Source: Marinibium conchae (GTDB lineage Bacteria > Pseudomonadota > Gammaproteobacteria > Enterobacterales > Alteromonadaceae). From it: a DNA stretch of 64,000 bases. The notes below the pieces were generated by a model, which ran no database searches, was not told where the DNA came from, and worked only from the letters and a program-made list of their open reading frames with translations. Every line of letters starts with the position of its first letter. Positions within the stretch are counted from its first letter, which is position 1. The position numbers were made by a program, and so were the translations under genes. Positions 37,677 through 47,469 of this stretch are shown here, piece by piece. Where the stretch lies: positions 62,001-126,000 of the forward strand of contig NZ_JADNRN010000004.1 of the NCBI RefSeq assembly GCF_015595035.1. The letters are read 5' to 3'.

Positions 37677-39026
37677 ATGTTCTCAACTCAGCAAAAACAA
37701 CCCAGCATTATCTCTGTAACCAAGTTAAATCGACTTGCTAGGCAAGTACTCGAATCAGAAATCGGGCAGGTTTGGGTGAGTGGAGAGTTGTCTAATTTTG
37801 TTGCTGCCGCATCTGGACATTGGTACTTCACCATGAAAGATAGCAAAGCACAGATAAAGTCGGCAATGTTTAAAGGCGCGAATCGCTCGGTTAAGTTCAT
37901 CCCCAAAGCCGGCGATAAGGTGGTGGTTAGAGGGAATTTGAGTTTATACGAGGCGCGCGGCGACTACCAGCTCATCGCCGAACATATGGAACCAGAGGGT
38001 TTGGGCCAACTCAAACAAGCTTACGAGGCCTTAAAAGCCAAATTATCTGCCGAAGGTCTGTTTGTGATGGATAACAAACAAGCTATTCCAGAAAACGTAA
38101 AGCGCTTGGGCATTGTGACATCTCCTACCGGCGCTGCTGTTCATGATATTCTAAACGTATTGAAACGACGTAACCCTAGTATAGAAGTTGTTCTCTACCC
38201 TTCTATAGTGCAAGGTGATAGCGCCGCTCAAAGTATTGCGACACAAATTCAAATTGCTAATCGCCGCGCAGAAGTCGATATTCTTATCGTTGGCCGTGGT
38301 GGCGGTTCCTTAGAAGACTTATGGGCATTCAACGAAGAAGCTGTCGCGTATGCCATATCTGAATCTACCTTACCTATTGTTTCTGCAGTTGGGCATGAAG
38401 TTGATGTTACCATTGCCGACTACGTCGCTGATGTTCGTGCACCCACACCATCGGCAGCAGCAGAGCTTGTGAGCACTGATAAAAGCCAGTTATTACGCCA
38501 GATCAGGCAGCTTGAAAACCAACTAGCCCAGAGTTTTCAGCAACTTCTACAGAGCTTTCGTTACCGTACCCAGCTACTTGAGTCGAGACTCGCAAACGTG
38601 CATCCCGCAGTGCAAATAAAACAGGCGGTGCAACACAGCGATAATCTCCTACTGCGTCTTGAGCAATCAATGACAACACTATTAGAGCAAAAGAATAGCT
38701 ATCATGACCGTAGTCTTATGGGACTGCAGCATCAGTCACCTGCGTCGGAGCTAAAAAGGCAACAAGTACGACTTGAGCAACTGCAACATGCTATGCAGAA
38801 TGCCCAACAACATTCTTTAACACACAAAAGACAACAACTTCAACGTATTGCCGACATTCTGAATTCAGTAAGTCCTCTATCGACCCTATCACGAGGCTAT
38901 AGCATCTCATTTAAAAATGAAGATGTGGTAAGGAAAATTGGTGATATTGCTGTTGGAGATACGCTCCTTACTCGTTTGAGCGATGGCAAAATTCGATCTA
39001 CGATCACTCAAATAGACAGCAAGTAA
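37677..39026 (+). CDS. xseA: Exodeoxyribonuclease VII large subunit
   Basis: 449 residues. An N-terminal OB fold (VWVSGELSNFVAAASGHWYF) is followed by the catalytic domain with VGRGGGSLEDLWAFNEE and ISAVGHEVDVTIADYVADVR-type blocks (here SAVGHEVDVTI and RAPTPSAAAEL). A long coiled coil and a C-terminal segment LSRGYSI complete it. With XseB it degrades single-stranded DNA to acid-soluble fragments. xseB is not in this window. Divergent from guaB. Confidence 0.97.
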   Translation: MFSTQQKQPSIISVTKLNRLARQVLESEIGQVWVSGELSNFVAAASGHWYFTMKDSKAQIKSAMFKGANRSVKFIPKAGDKVVVRGNLSLYEARGDYQLIAEHMEPEGLGQLKQAYEALKAKLSAEGLFVMDNKQAIPENVKRLGIVTSPTGAAVHDILNVLKRRNPSIEVVLYPSIVQGDSAAQSIATQIQIANRRAEVDILIVGRGGGSLEDLWAFNEEAVAYAISESTLPIVSAVGHEVDVTIADYVADVRAPTPSAAAELVSTDKSQLLRQIRQLENQLAQSFQQLLQSFRYRTQLLESRLANVHPAVQIKQAVQHSDNLLLRLEQSMTTLLEQKNSYHDRSLMGLQHQSPASELKRQQVRLEQLQHAMQNAQQHSLTHKRQQLQRIADILNSVSPLSTLSRGYSISFKNEDVVRKIGDIAVGDTLLTRLSDGKIRSTITQIDSK

Positions 39027-39087
39027 GACTCCTTAGCCTGAGTGCTTAATTAGCGACAACCTCTCCTTTATCAGCCAACATCATAAT

Positions 39088-39120
39088 GCGACATTGGCGA
39101 CATTTGCGACATTTGCGACA
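39088..39120 (+). repeat. 9-bp tandem repeat, about 3.7 copies
   Basis: The unit GCGACATTT (first copy ends in G) is repeated in register at 39088, 39097, 39106 and, in part, 39115. It lies 120-150 bp before the exported-protein gene at 39239, where it could affect expression by length change or act as repeated binding sites. The function is unknown. Confidence 0.7.
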
Positions 39121-39238
39121 GGATTATTGATTTACGACATTGATTTTTAAATACTTTTTATCTGCAATCACATCTGCTATGGTTTACAAATAAAGGACTG
39201 AGCGTTTCATATCAAACGCGCCATGGACAGATTTATAA

Positions 39239-40363
39239 ATGAGCAGATTTTATACACACTTGTTATCCGCCATATTGTTAAGCTTCGTTTTGGCATCGAA
39301 GCCTTTGGTGTCTCCTGCATTTGCGCTTCAAGCAGTTGACGCATATTCCAGCTCTACAGCTAAATTGAGTAACACAACACAAAGTGTCCTAGAAAGTTCT
39401 GAGCTACCAGTTTATGCCGCTTATCTCTCTGATAACCTAGAAAAAAAGTGCGCTTCACTTACAACTCAATGCCTTGAAAATGACATTAAACAAGCTGATT
39501 ACGAGAAACAAATCGCTCTGTTACCGATTGCTGAAAAACTTAAAGATGGTTACGAACTCCTGTTAGCAAGTACCTTAATCTCGAGCGACAATACTGACTA
39601 TAATATCGACATAAACAGTGCCAAAACCAATAAGCAAAGGCAAAGTCTAGCACTTGAAATTAGTTTGCAATGGCAGGGCATACCGATCCACGAGTATAGC
39701 GTTATGGTGCGGCTAAAAGATGGAACACAATCGATAAAGCATGCGCTTGCCTTAGCTATTGAAAAATGGAACATAATCATACAAAAAGATAATGCATTTT
39801 CAACTTCCTATTTGCACACCTTTATCGGCGCTAGCGACTATGAAAAAGAACTTAATGTTCCAAATAGTGTCAATAATTTCCTACTGACAAAACAACATAT
39901 TTATACTGACCCATTCGCAGGTAGTTTAAGTCGCTACATTCATAAAGAGTTTGATTTAGCGGTACTCGACATTTACGTCTATCCAATTGCTAATGCCCAA
40001 GATATTCAGCACCAGCTAATGCAAACATTACAAAGCGAGCAGAACGACATAACGCTTATAAGTAAGGCATTCTCGGAAGGCGTTTTAACGATGAGTCGTA
40101 TTTCTATTGATAAGGAATTAAGCAAGAAATTAAGCAGGGTTATTTATTCTTTTGACGCTACGCTCGAAACACAAGGCGAGCCTTTATTTGTTACCCAATA
40201 CGCTTACATTCAAGAAGATAAGATAGTTAAATTTAGCGCCAATATGCCGCAAAGAATAGTTAAACCGCTGATTTTAGCTGCATCAAAAGACATAAAGGTC
40301 CCCAAAATGTCTGCCTTTATGAAGGAAGTCAGAGGGCCTCTACTCGCCTCAGTAAACTCGTAA
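39239..40363 (+). CDS. Exported protein of unknown function
   Basis: 374 residues. A signal peptide (LLSAILLSFVLASKPLVSPAFA) is followed by a soluble mixed alpha/beta protein with a Cys pair (KCASLTTQC) near residue 66. No catalytic motif or family is recognised. It stands alone on plus between xseA and a convergent minus-strand gene. A 9-bp tandem repeat lies upstream. Localisation is probably periplasmic; there is no lipobox or C-terminal anchor. Confidence 0.65.
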   Translation: MSRFYTHLLSAILLSFVLASKPLVSPAFALQAVDAYSSSTAKLSNTTQSVLESSELPVYAAYLSDNLEKKCASLTTQCLENDIKQADYEKQIALLPIAEKLKDGYELLLASTLISSDNTDYNIDINSAKTNKQRQSLALEISLQWQGIPIHEYSVMVRLKDGTQSIKHALALAIEKWNIIIQKDNAFSTSYLHTFIGASDYEKELNVPNSVNNFLLTKQHIYTDPFAGSLSRYIHKEFDLAVLDIYVYPIANAQDIQHQLMQTLQSEQNDITLISKAFSEGVLTMSRISIDKELSKKLSRVIYSFDATLETQGEPLFVTQYAYIQEDKIVKFSANMPQRIVKPLILAASKDIKVPKMSAFMKEVRGPLLASVNS

Positions 40364-40457
40364 GTGAATCAATAACTAATAGTGAGTTGGATGAGCGCGA
40401 TTGCATAGAGCTTCCCTGCTCGTATTCCTATAGTGCTAACCCTATGCGTTACCCGAA

Positions 40458-40955
40458 TTAAGCCGCTGACTCCGAGGAATCAACCTTATCCGTTTGATGT
40501 ATTTCACCTGAGGCTTTTGTCCAAGCATGCGGATTTTTTTGCTCTTCCATCGTGTCAGGCCTTGACGCTTGCATATCGCGCACATTCTTCTGAACAGTAA
40601 TTGCAGCGAATAAACTCAATACAAATGACATACCAAAAAAGCCTTTTTCACTTAGCAACAGCTCAGCGTTGTAAAGCCCAACACTCAGTAAGGCAATGGA
40701 ACTGGCAGCCGCAGCCAAGGACAGCAAATGGTAAACAGTGGAGGTCTTAATTTTCTCTGTTTTGTCCCGAATCGACTTTTGTACCGATACTGCTGAAAAC
40801 AAACCAAATAGCATCACAGCCAAATAATAACCTTTCTCGTTTAACATCATATCTGCGTTAAACAAGCCAAGGCCGTATGACAGCCCGCCAACCATTAAGG
40901 CAACAATAGCGGCAATTCGAAAAGCCTTTGTTGGTGCTTCTACTAATTTACTCAT
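40458..40955 (-). CDS. YiaA/YiaB-family inner membrane protein
   Basis: 165 residues with two copies of the YiaAB two-helix unit. The copies read GLGLFNADMMLNEKGYYLAV with a following FGLFSAVSVQKSIRD, and VGLYNAELLLSEKGFFGMSF with FAAITVQKNVRD. Four membrane helices and a polar C-terminal tail (RPDTMEEQKNPHAWTKASGE) result. The family is of unknown function. The ATG at 40955 follows a purine-rich stretch (AGGAAA on minus). Confidence 0.85.
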   Translation of the reverse strand: MSKLVEAPTKAFRIAAIVALMVGGLSYGLGLFNADMMLNEKGYYLAVMLFGLFSAVSVQKSIRDKTEKIKTSTVYHLLSLAAAASSIALLSVGLYNAELLLSEKGFFGMSFVLSLFAAITVQKNVRDMQASRPDTMEEQKNPHAWTKASGEIHQTDKVDSSESAA

Positions 40956-41001
40956 ATAATTTTCCTGTTATTCTGTTTTGGATGTAGCTCAAATTGTAAA
41001 T

Positions 41002-41820
41002 TCAAATATCTATAGCGTTTAGATTTGCGTCTAAAGTTACCGCATTTTGTGCTAAGTCGTATTGATTCAAGTAGTGAGCGATACTGGTAAATGTCGCTGT
41101 TTTTACTTTGCCTTGATGGTCACGAGTTGTGATGTCTTCCATTAGTGCCGAGCCAAGCAATAATTTAAAGCGGCTTGTTTTAACCCGCTGTGCAGAAAAA
41201 TGTGCTTGTGTATTCGCTTTCAGCTGCGCGATATTTGTGGTGTCATAAATTGCTGCATTCAACATGTCTAAGGTATGTTCAGTGCAGTTTTGATACATAC
41301 TATTAAACGGACTAGCAAGTACTGTATATTTAGGATTGTGAAGCACGCGATTATCACCACTTTTGATAAGCTCAATGAGCTTTCCTTGAATATACGGCTT
41401 AGGAATGACTATCCCAGCCTTCAACTCATATGCCCCCCAAAAAAAATCCACCGGATAATCCACAATCAAATCACTACGATTTCTGCTATCCGCGTTTTGA
41501 TACAAGTTATGAATCGCATACCCATTTACCACTTCACCCGACCCAAGTGTAATGGCTGAATATACAGCAATGGCTGTATGGGTGAATTTAATGCCTTTTG
41601 GTAAGTCTTTAACGGGCCTTCCTACTCTAGCAACGATGAAGGCTCTGGCCCCCTTTGATGCGGCGTACTTTTCTACGTTCTTAGCAAAAGTGGCAACGAC
41701 TTCTGGCTTGTGTCGAACCTCAGTATGTTGCTGGCTGCCAGCCTGAACATACGAACCAGTAAATGCAATGCCTATAAACGCGAGTATTATTGTGACAAAT
41801 TGTTTTTTGACGCCCATCAT
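41002..41820 (-). CDS. Exported DUF2145 family protein
   Basis: 272 residues with a signal peptide ending near VQAG. The DUF2145 blocks are ARAFIVARVGRPVKDLPKGI, FTHTAIAVYS, YAIHNLYQ, DYPVDFFWG and QNCTEHTLDMLNAAIYDT. The conserved Cys (NCTEH) and His residues (FTHTA) recall NlpC/P60-like or DUF4105-like cysteine hydrolases, but this is inference. The downstream neighbour is YiaAB and the upstream neighbour is the 161-residue exported protein; all three lie on minus. Confidence 0.8.
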   Translation of the reverse strand: MMGVKKQFVTIILAFIGIAFTGSYVQAGSQQHTEVRHKPEVVATFAKNVEKYAASKGARAFIVARVGRPVKDLPKGIKFTHTAIAVYSAITLGSGEVVNGYAIHNLYQNADSRNRSDLIVDYPVDFFWGAYELKAGIVIPKPYIQGKLIELIKSGDNRVLHNPKYTVLASPFNSMYQNCTEHTLDMLNAAIYDTTNIAQLKANTQAHFSAQRVKTSRFKLLLGSALMEDITTRDHQGKVKTATFTSIAHYLNQYDLAQNAVTLDANLNAIDI

Positions 41821-41888
41821 TTCAACCCCTTTAATAGGTAAGCAAAGACTTGTTCAGCTTTGCTTACCTTGATGTAAATTTAGCTAAC

Positions 41889-42374
41889 TTAGTTTTGTTC
41901 TTTAATAACCGTCGTTTGCTTCAGTTCAGTGGTAGTAATTTTGCTTTTTAATTTTGGGCTATTGTTGTTAGTGTCGATTCTATCGTTTGCTTCCTTGCCT
42001 ATTTGGTTAGGCGCGGGATCTGCTGTAACCGTAATCTCGGTAATATAAAGAGGCTGATTTGCCTCGGTGTGCTTATGATGTGTTGAGATATTTTGTGCGC
42101 TATCACCGATTGATTCACCTACCGCTGTCGCGGCGCTTCCTGCCGCTAGACTAAGACCACCACTGACGATTATCGGCACGGCAACAACAGCGCTGGCTAC
42201 TTTCGCGCTATTACCAACACCATGCGCAGTAGACAACACTGTATGCTTGCTCGCTTGCCCGCTATGATGAACTGAACCACCCTCAGCAGAGGCAGGTAAG
42301 CTTATAAGAGAGGCTAGTGCTAATGAGCCAGCAAGAGTGATTGATTTAAGTGGATGGCTTATTTGAGTTTTCAT
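41889..42374 (-). CDS. Small exported protein with a glycine/alanine hydrophobic segment
   Basis: 161 residues. A signal peptide (SITLAGSLALASLISLPASA) is followed by SVHHSGQASKH, then a hydrophobic Ala/Gly/Val stretch (VASAVVAVPIIVSGGLSLAA) and a polar tail ending in KEQN. It is 68 bp upstream of the DUF2145 gene and probably in its operon. The composition suggests a membrane-associated partner of the DUF2145 protein. No known family was identified with confidence. Confidence 0.6.
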   Translation of the reverse strand: MKTQISHPLKSITLAGSLALASLISLPASAEGGSVHHSGQASKHTVLSTAHGVGNSAKVASAVVAVPIIVSGGLSLAAGSAATAVGESIGDSAQNISTHHKHTEANQPLYITEITVTADPAPNQIGKEANDRIDTNNNSPKLKSKITTTELKQTTVIKEQN

Positions 42375-42592
42375 GTTTATTGTTCCGTTTTAAGTAAAAT
42401 ACGCAACAAATGTAGGTTCTAGTGCAGTTTATGTAAACCTTTTAGTAAACTGTATACAAAAATGGAACCAAGGGGATAGTTTACATATACTTTCAATCAA
42501 ATTTTAGATGTCATTGGAGTAAAATCAGACTTAGTTCTACTTTTCAAAACATCCAGCATGCAGTCGCTGTCCGGTGATTTACAATAAAACAA

Positions 42593-42618
42593 AAAAAGCC
42601 TTGTTTCACAACGAGGCT
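42593..42618 (-). terminator. Probable terminator of der
   Basis: On minus, AGCC and TTGT pair with ACAA and GGCT around a GAA loop with a 3-nt bulge. A run of seven T follows. It lies about 40 bp after the der stop. Confidence 0.6.
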
Positions 42619-42655
42619 CTTTGATCTTCTTATTTATCGTAAGACGACTTGACGA

Positions 42656-44098
42656 CTACTTCTTCTTATGAAAAGTCATCAGGCGTTTACGCTTGCGCTC
42701 TTGCGCTAGGGTAAGCTTGTTTTTCTTACCTTCGAAAGGATTCGCGCCTTCTTTAAACTCTATCCTAATAGGTGTACCCATTGTTTTGAGTGCTTTACGA
42801 TAGTAGTTCATGAGATAGCGTTTATATGACTCTGGTAAATCAGATACTTGATTCCCGTGTATCACGATAACCGGAGGGTTGTAACCACCAGCATGGGCAT
42901 ATTTCATCTTTACTCTGCGACCTCGAAGTAAAGGCGGCTGATGATCGACTTGTGCCATCTCCATAATCTGAGTCAGCATTGACGTATTAATTCGCTGAGT
43001 GGCTGAAGCGTATGCCTCTTGCACTGATTCAAACAAGTGTCCAACGCCAGTTCCATGCAGGGCTGAAATAAAATGTAAACGAGCGAAGTCAACAAAGCCT
43101 AGGCGTCGGTCGAGTTCCCGTTTTATTTCTTCCTTTACGTGTTTTTCAAGACCATCCCACTTGTTGACGGCCAAGACTAGTGATCTACCAGAGTTCAAGA
43201 CAAAACCTAGAAGCGATAAGTCCTGATCAGTAATCCCTTCTCTGGCATCTATGACTAATAAGACCACATTAGCTTCTTCGATGGCTTGCAGGGTTTTGAC
43301 TATTGAAAACTTTTCGACAGCCTCGGAAATTTTCTTGCGTTTGCGAACACCTGCAGTATCGATCAATACATACTCTCGGCCTTCACGCTCCATTGGAACG
43401 AAGATACTGTCTCTCGTAGTGCCGGGCTGGTCATAAACAACCACACGATCTTCACCTAAAATTCGATTCGTCAGCGTAGACTTACCTACATTTGGCTTAC
43501 CCACTATTGCGAGCTTGATAGGTGAGTCTTGTAATCGCTTTAGCTTCGTTTCGGCATCTTCTTCTTCATCAAACTCTTCTTCAACAATCGCCATGTCGGG
43601 GAAGCTTTTGGCAAGAGGCTCAAGCACATGTGTCATAAGCTGCGATACGCCTCGACCATGAGCAGCGGCAATCTGTAATACCTCATTAAAGCCTAACTTG
43701 TAAAAGTCAGCACTCTCGCTATCACCATCAATTCCATCGACTTTGTTGGCAACCAAATACATCGCTTTATTCTGTTTGCGAAGATGCTCAGCAATACCAA
43801 TATCGTCAGGCGTAAGCCCAGCCCTTGCATCAACTAAGAAAAGAACAACATCAGCTTCGTCGATAGCCAATAAAGACTGTTCTGCCATCGCAGCATCAAT
43901 ACCTTCTTCATCGCCCGTTATTCCGCCAGTATCGACAACGATAAAACTTCGGGCCTCGAACTTGGCTGGCCCATATTTGCGATCCCTCGTCAGCCCGGGA
44001 AAATCAGCAACCAATGCATCTCTGGTATTGGTGAGTCGGTTGAACAAAGTAGATTTGCCAACATTTGGACGGCCAACAAGGGCCACGACAGGTAACAT
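42656..44098 (-). CDS. der: Ribosome assembly GTPase Der (EngA)
   Basis: 480 residues with two tandem GTPase domains, the defining Der feature. G1 motifs are [12 protein letters not shown] (residue 8) and [12 protein letters not shown] (near 205), with DTAGV and NKWD in the second domain. A KH-like C-terminal domain begins near residue 385. An acidic linker ([13 protein letters not shown]) joins the two G domains. Der is essential for 50S subunit assembly. It follows bamB after 71 bp containing a terminator. Confidence 0.98.
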   Translation of the reverse strand: MLPVVALVGRPNVGKSTLFNRLTNTRDALVADFPGLTRDRKYGPAKFEARSFIVVDTGGITGDEEGIDAAMAEQSLLAIDEADVVLFLVDARAGLTPDDIGIAEHLRKQNKAMYLVANKVDGIDGDSESADFYKLGFNEVLQIAAAHGRGVSQLMTHVLEPLAKSFPDMAIVEEEFDEEEDAETKLKRLQDSPIKLAIVGKPNVGKSTLTNRILGEDRVVVYDQPGTTRDSIFVPMEREGREYVLIDTAGVRKRKKISEAVEKFSIVKTLQAIEEANVVLLVIDAREGITDQDLSLLGFVLNSGRSLVLAVNKWDGLEKHVKEEIKRELDRRLGFVDFARLHFISALHGTGVGHLFESVQEAYASATQRINTSMLTQIMEMAQVDHQPPLLRGRRVKMKYAHAGGYNPPVIVIHGNQVSDLPESYKRYLMNYYRKALKTMGTPIRIEFKEGANPFEGKKNKLTLAQERKRKRLMTFHKKK

Positions 44099-44117
44099 TT
44101 TTTTGCCTCTACAAAAA

Positions 44118-44141
44118 ACGCCAACGGCAATCCATTGGCGT
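44118..44141 (-). terminator. Intrinsic terminator of bamB
   Basis: A perfect 7-bp stem ACGCCAA/TTGGCGT with a 10-nt loop is followed on minus by TTTTTTG. It lies 28 bp after the bamB stop and would limit readthrough into der. Confidence 0.78.
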
Positions 44142-44169
44142 ATAAAAAAGTACTTTCACTACGAGCGTA

Positions 44170-45402
44170 TTATGGCTTTACAACAGCCGCTAACTTGCCA
44201 TCGCGTGTTTGCACATATAAAACATCATCGGCACTTACAGGTTCTACATAAATGCCTTCTTCTTCATCGTCATCGCCTACAGCAATGCGAGCTACTAGTT
44301 TGCCTTCGTCTTGACTGAAGTAATGAACAAAGCCGTATTCATCACCCACAACAACGTAATCTCCATGTGGCGTAGCAGCGGTAATGTTGCGACCTTTGAG
44401 CACTACGTTCGACCACATCTCAACGCCGCTTCGGCGATCAATAGCAAAAAGCTGGCTCTCTTTATCGACAACAAATAGTCGATTGCCTGCAATGGAGACA
44501 TTTCTGTACGAGCTATACTCTCTAGTCCAAACAACTTGGCCAGTCCTCAATTCAACAGCAGACAAAGCACCATTGTAAGAAATAACGTAAACATTTCCGC
44601 CGAACACGAGCGGTTTGACATCGATATCAACGATACGCTCGAGTTCCGTGGCACCAGACGGAGATGCTATTTGAGTTTCCCAAGCAACTAAGCCCGTTTC
44701 AAGAATACTCACTTGAAGCTTTCCCGCTGGCGTACCTATGATTGCGCCACCACTGTCTGCGGCTGGGGCAGAAACGCCACGCAAACTCAAAGGTGGTACA
44801 TCAGTTTCGTTTACCCAGCGCTGAACGCCATCAGAGGGGTTTAACGCAATAAGCTGACCCGATGTCGTATTTACCAACACTACACCGCCATCTACTGCAG
44901 GAGGAGCTATTACTTCACCGGGAACACTCACTTTCCAATTCACTTCACCCGTAGCTTCATTCAGAGAATAGACATAGCCATCTTCGGTGCCGAAAAATAC
45001 GCTATTGTACGCAGCAACTAAACCACCGGAAATTTTGGCAGAAACAGCTCTGTTCGAATACCAAAGAAGCGCTTTTCGTAAACTGTAGTTATCGTAGTTA
45101 GCGAAGTCTTGTTCCCACAGGGTCTTACCACTGTTAGGATCAACCGCCACAACTAAACCATCGCGACTAGCGGCAAACACTTTATCGTAAGCAGCAACCG
45201 GCGTTAGGCGAGAAAAATAATCGTAAACGCCATCTCCAACTTCAATGTCCCATTTAATGGATGGGTTGAAGCTTGCTTCAATTGGCTTCAGGCGACGAAC
45301 TTCGAGTTCTTCTTCATCTGCAAACCAATCTGATATGCTGGCACAACCGGAAAGCGATAAAGCTAAGGCCGCAATAATTAACTTATTCTTCACTAGCATC
45401 AC
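44170..45402 (-). CDS. bamB: Outer membrane assembly lipoprotein BamB
   Basis: 410 residues. A lipoprotein signal with lipobox LSGC (Cys19 of the form starting MMLVKNK) is followed by an eight-bladed PQQ-type beta-propeller with repeats such as VVAVDPNSGKTLWEQD, VYSLNEATGEVNWK and LIALNPSDGVQRWVN. BamB binds BamA and helps insert beta-barrel proteins into the outer membrane. Its start overlaps the end of yfgM by 20 bp. The order hisS-yfgM-bamB-der is conserved in the class. Confidence 0.96.
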   Translation of the reverse strand: MMLVKNKLIIAALALSLSGCASISDWFADEEELEVRRLKPIEASFNPSIKWDIEVGDGVYDYFSRLTPVAAYDKVFAASRDGLVVAVDPNSGKTLWEQDFANYDNYSLRKALLWYSNRAVSAKISGGLVAAYNSVFFGTEDGYVYSLNEATGEVNWKVSVPGEVIAPPAVDGGVVLVNTTSGQLIALNPSDGVQRWVNETDVPPLSLRGVSAPAADSGGAIIGTPAGKLQVSILETGLVAWETQIASPSGATELERIVDIDVKPLVFGGNVYVISYNGALSAVELRTGQVVWTREYSSYRNVSIAGNRLFVVDKESQLFAIDRRSGVEMWSNVVLKGRNITAATPHGDYVVVGDEYGFVHYFSQDEGKLVARIAVGDDDEEEGIYVEPVSADDVLYVQTRDGKLAAVVKP

Positions 45403-46027
45403 CTGAGCTTTGAATTGCTGCGAAATTTAGATTACTCAGCTTCATTTCTACCAACCTATTAGTCGGTTGACTGCTTAACACTGAATCGTAGGCTTGTTTC
45501 GCTTTATCGAAGTCTTGAGTAGCAACGTAAATGTCACCTTTAACTTCATTCACTTGACCAGCATAGGCCTCGCTAGCTACAGAGTCGAGTGTAGATAGCG
45601 CCGCTGAGCTATCACCCAAGGCATGTTCAACTCTTGCTAAGCGTATTTTGGCAAGATCAGATATCGCTACGCTGGGCGAGTTCTCAACAGCCATATTTAA
45701 ATGTGATTTAGCCGATTCAAAGTTTTTCGCCTCAACCGCTTTCTGCGCAGCCATTAGACTGGCCAAAACAGAGTAGCCATTGTTACCCGACTCTTTCGCA
45801 AAGCTTTCGACAGCCGCAAGACCGTCTTCAGCATTTAACTTTTCAATAGATTCTTGGAAGGCGATGGAAGCAGTCTCTTTGTCGGTAATCACCTTGTTAC
45901 CATACCATTGCCAAGCACCTAAGCCGCCAAGACCAAGAACGATTCCAACACCAATGGCTATTCCATTTTCTTTAAAAAAACTTTTGATCGCTTCAACTTG
46001 TTGTTCTTCAGTTTCGTAACGTTCCAT
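45383..46027 (-). CDS. yfgM: YfgM-type ancillary translocon chaperone
   Basis: 214 residues. A short cytoplasmic N-terminus (MERYETEEQQVEAIKSFFKE) leads into one membrane helix (IAIGVGIVLGLGGLGAWQWY) and a periplasmic TPR-like domain (SVLASLMAAQKAVEAKNFES and later ALGDSSAAL). In E. coli YfgM interacts with PpiD, also encoded in this window (10.9 kb), at the SecYEG translocon. It lies between hisS and bamB. Confidence 0.92.
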   Translation of the reverse strand: MERYETEEQQVEAIKSFFKENGIAIGVGIVLGLGGLGAWQWYGNKVITDKETASIAFQESIEKLNAEDGLAAVESFAKESGNNGYSVLASLMAAQKAVEAKNFESAKSHLNMAVENSPSVAISDLAKIRLARVEHALGDSSAALSTLDSVASEAYAGQVNEVKGDIYVATQDFDKAKQAYDSVLSSQPTNRLVEMKLSNLNFAAIQSSGDASEE

Positions 46028-46103
46028 CTTTATCCTCTGAGCCTACTGCTTAAATCTGTTTAAAATAAATTACTAGCTAACTTGCTGGCACTAGTGATTA
46101 TCG

Positions 46104-47375
46104 TTATATCATGCTACCTAGCGATGCTAGCTTAGCCATCTCTAGGTTTATTTGTTCTTTGTCTTCTGCCAAAAACTTCACCGTAACGGTGTTATTTTCC
46201 AGCTCGTCATCGCCGACAATTAGCGCTAATTTGGCCTTTGACGCAAGCGCTTTTTTCATTTGTTTCTTGAAATTACCTGCGCCACAATGTTGTTGCACTC
46301 GTAAAGAAGGGTTTGTATTTCGAACCGCTTCTGCAATATTAGCTAAAGAGCGCTGTGCACTCTCGCCCATCGCCATTAAATATATATCAACACCCTGTTT
46401 GTGAATATTTGGCAGATTGAGACTTTCGACTAATAATACAAGACGCTCAAGTCCCATCGCAAAACCGACCGCAGGGCTAGACTTTCCGCCAAGTTGCTCG
46501 ACCAAACCATCGTAACGCCCACCAGCACAAACTGTACCCTGAGCACCTAATAGTGTGGTTACCCACTCAAAAACAGTGCGATTATAATAATCCAAGCCCC
46601 TAACAAGACTTGGGTTTACTGTGTATTCGATACCTAAATTGTCTAAACGTTCACATAAAAGTGAAAAATGCTGTTGAGACTCTTCATCAAGATGATCTAT
46701 CAGCTTGGGTGCATTTTTTACAATGCTCTGAACATCAGGGTTTTTACTATCAAGAACGCGCAGAGGGTTAGTTAACAAACGACGCTGACTATCTTCGTCA
46801 AGCTTATCGTGATGTTGTTGTAAAAACTCAACCAAAACAGCTTTGTACTTTGCCCTAGCTTCAGCCGATCCAAGCGAATTTATTTGCAGTTCAACTTGGC
46901 CTTCAATGCCAAAGGCCTTCCATAATCGTGCACCAATAAGAATCATCTCTACATCAATGTCAGGGCCTTCTAAACCATAAGCCTCAACACCAAACTGATG
47001 AAACTGGCGATAACGCCCTTTTTGCGGGCGTTCATGACGAAACATTGGCCCCATATACCACAAACGCTGCTGTTGGTTATATAACAACCCATGTTCATTG
47101 CCAGCACGAACACAGCATGCTGTTCCTTCCGGACGGAGTGTTAGACTGTCACCATTGCGATCATCAAAGCTATACATTTCTTTTTCGACGATGTCGGTAA
47201 CCTCGCCGATAGAGCGCTTAAATAAGTCGGTGCTTTCAACAATTGGCGTGCGTATTTCTTGATAACCATAGTTAGCAACAACCTGACGTATGTTAGCTTC
47301 AATAAACTGCCAAATGCTGGTTTGTGATGGTAGGCAGTCATTCATACCTCGAATTGCTTGAATCGTCTTTGCCAC
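46104..47375 (-). CDS. hisS: Histidyl-tRNA synthetase
   Basis: 423 residues. It begins [14 protein letters not shown]. Class II motif 2 is in [20 protein letters not shown], the His-A motif is [15 protein letters not shown], and motif 3 ([12 protein letters not shown]) is followed by the anticodon-binding domain. The substrate tRNA-His is encoded at 23.4 kb. It is downstream of ispG with a hairpin terminator between them, and 76 bp upstream of yfgM. Confidence 0.98.
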   Translation of the reverse strand: MAKTIQAIRGMNDCLPSQTSIWQFIEANIRQVVANYGYQEIRTPIVESTDLFKRSIGEVTDIVEKEMYSFDDRNGDSLTLRPEGTACCVRAGNEHGLLYNQQQRLWYMGPMFRHERPQKGRYRQFHQFGVEAYGLEGPDIDVEMILIGARLWKAFGIEGQVELQINSLGSAEARAKYKAVLVEFLQQHHDKLDEDSQRRLLTNPLRVLDSKNPDVQSIVKNAPKLIDHLDEESQQHFSLLCERLDNLGIEYTVNPSLVRGLDYYNRTVFEWVTTLLGAQGTVCAGGRYDGLVEQLGGKSSPAVGFAMGLERLVLLVESLNLPNIHKQGVDIYLMAMGESAQRSLANIAEAVRNTNPSLRVQQHCGAGNFKKQMKKALASKAKLALIVGDDELENNTVTVKFLAEDKEQINLEMAKLASLGSMI

Positions 47376-47442
47376 TGCTGTCTCTATGATTAATGAAAGT
47401 AGCCCAGCATTATAAAGAAGTTGTTGGGCGGGGTAAAATGTA

Positions 47443-47463
47443 AAAGCCCTTTAAAAGGGCTTT
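47443..47463 (-). terminator. Hairpin terminator after ispG
   Basis: A perfect stem AAAGCCC/GGGCTTT with loop TTTAAAA is followed on minus by TTACATTTT. It is 7 bp past the ispG stop. The T-run is broken, so partial readthrough to hisS is likely. Confidence 0.6.
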
Positions 47464-47469
47464 AATCAA

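Noticed and set aside
39088-39120. CRISPR array
   Set aside because: The repeat is only 9 bp, tandem and without spacers; no cas genes are present and no CRISPR array was seen anywhere in the window.
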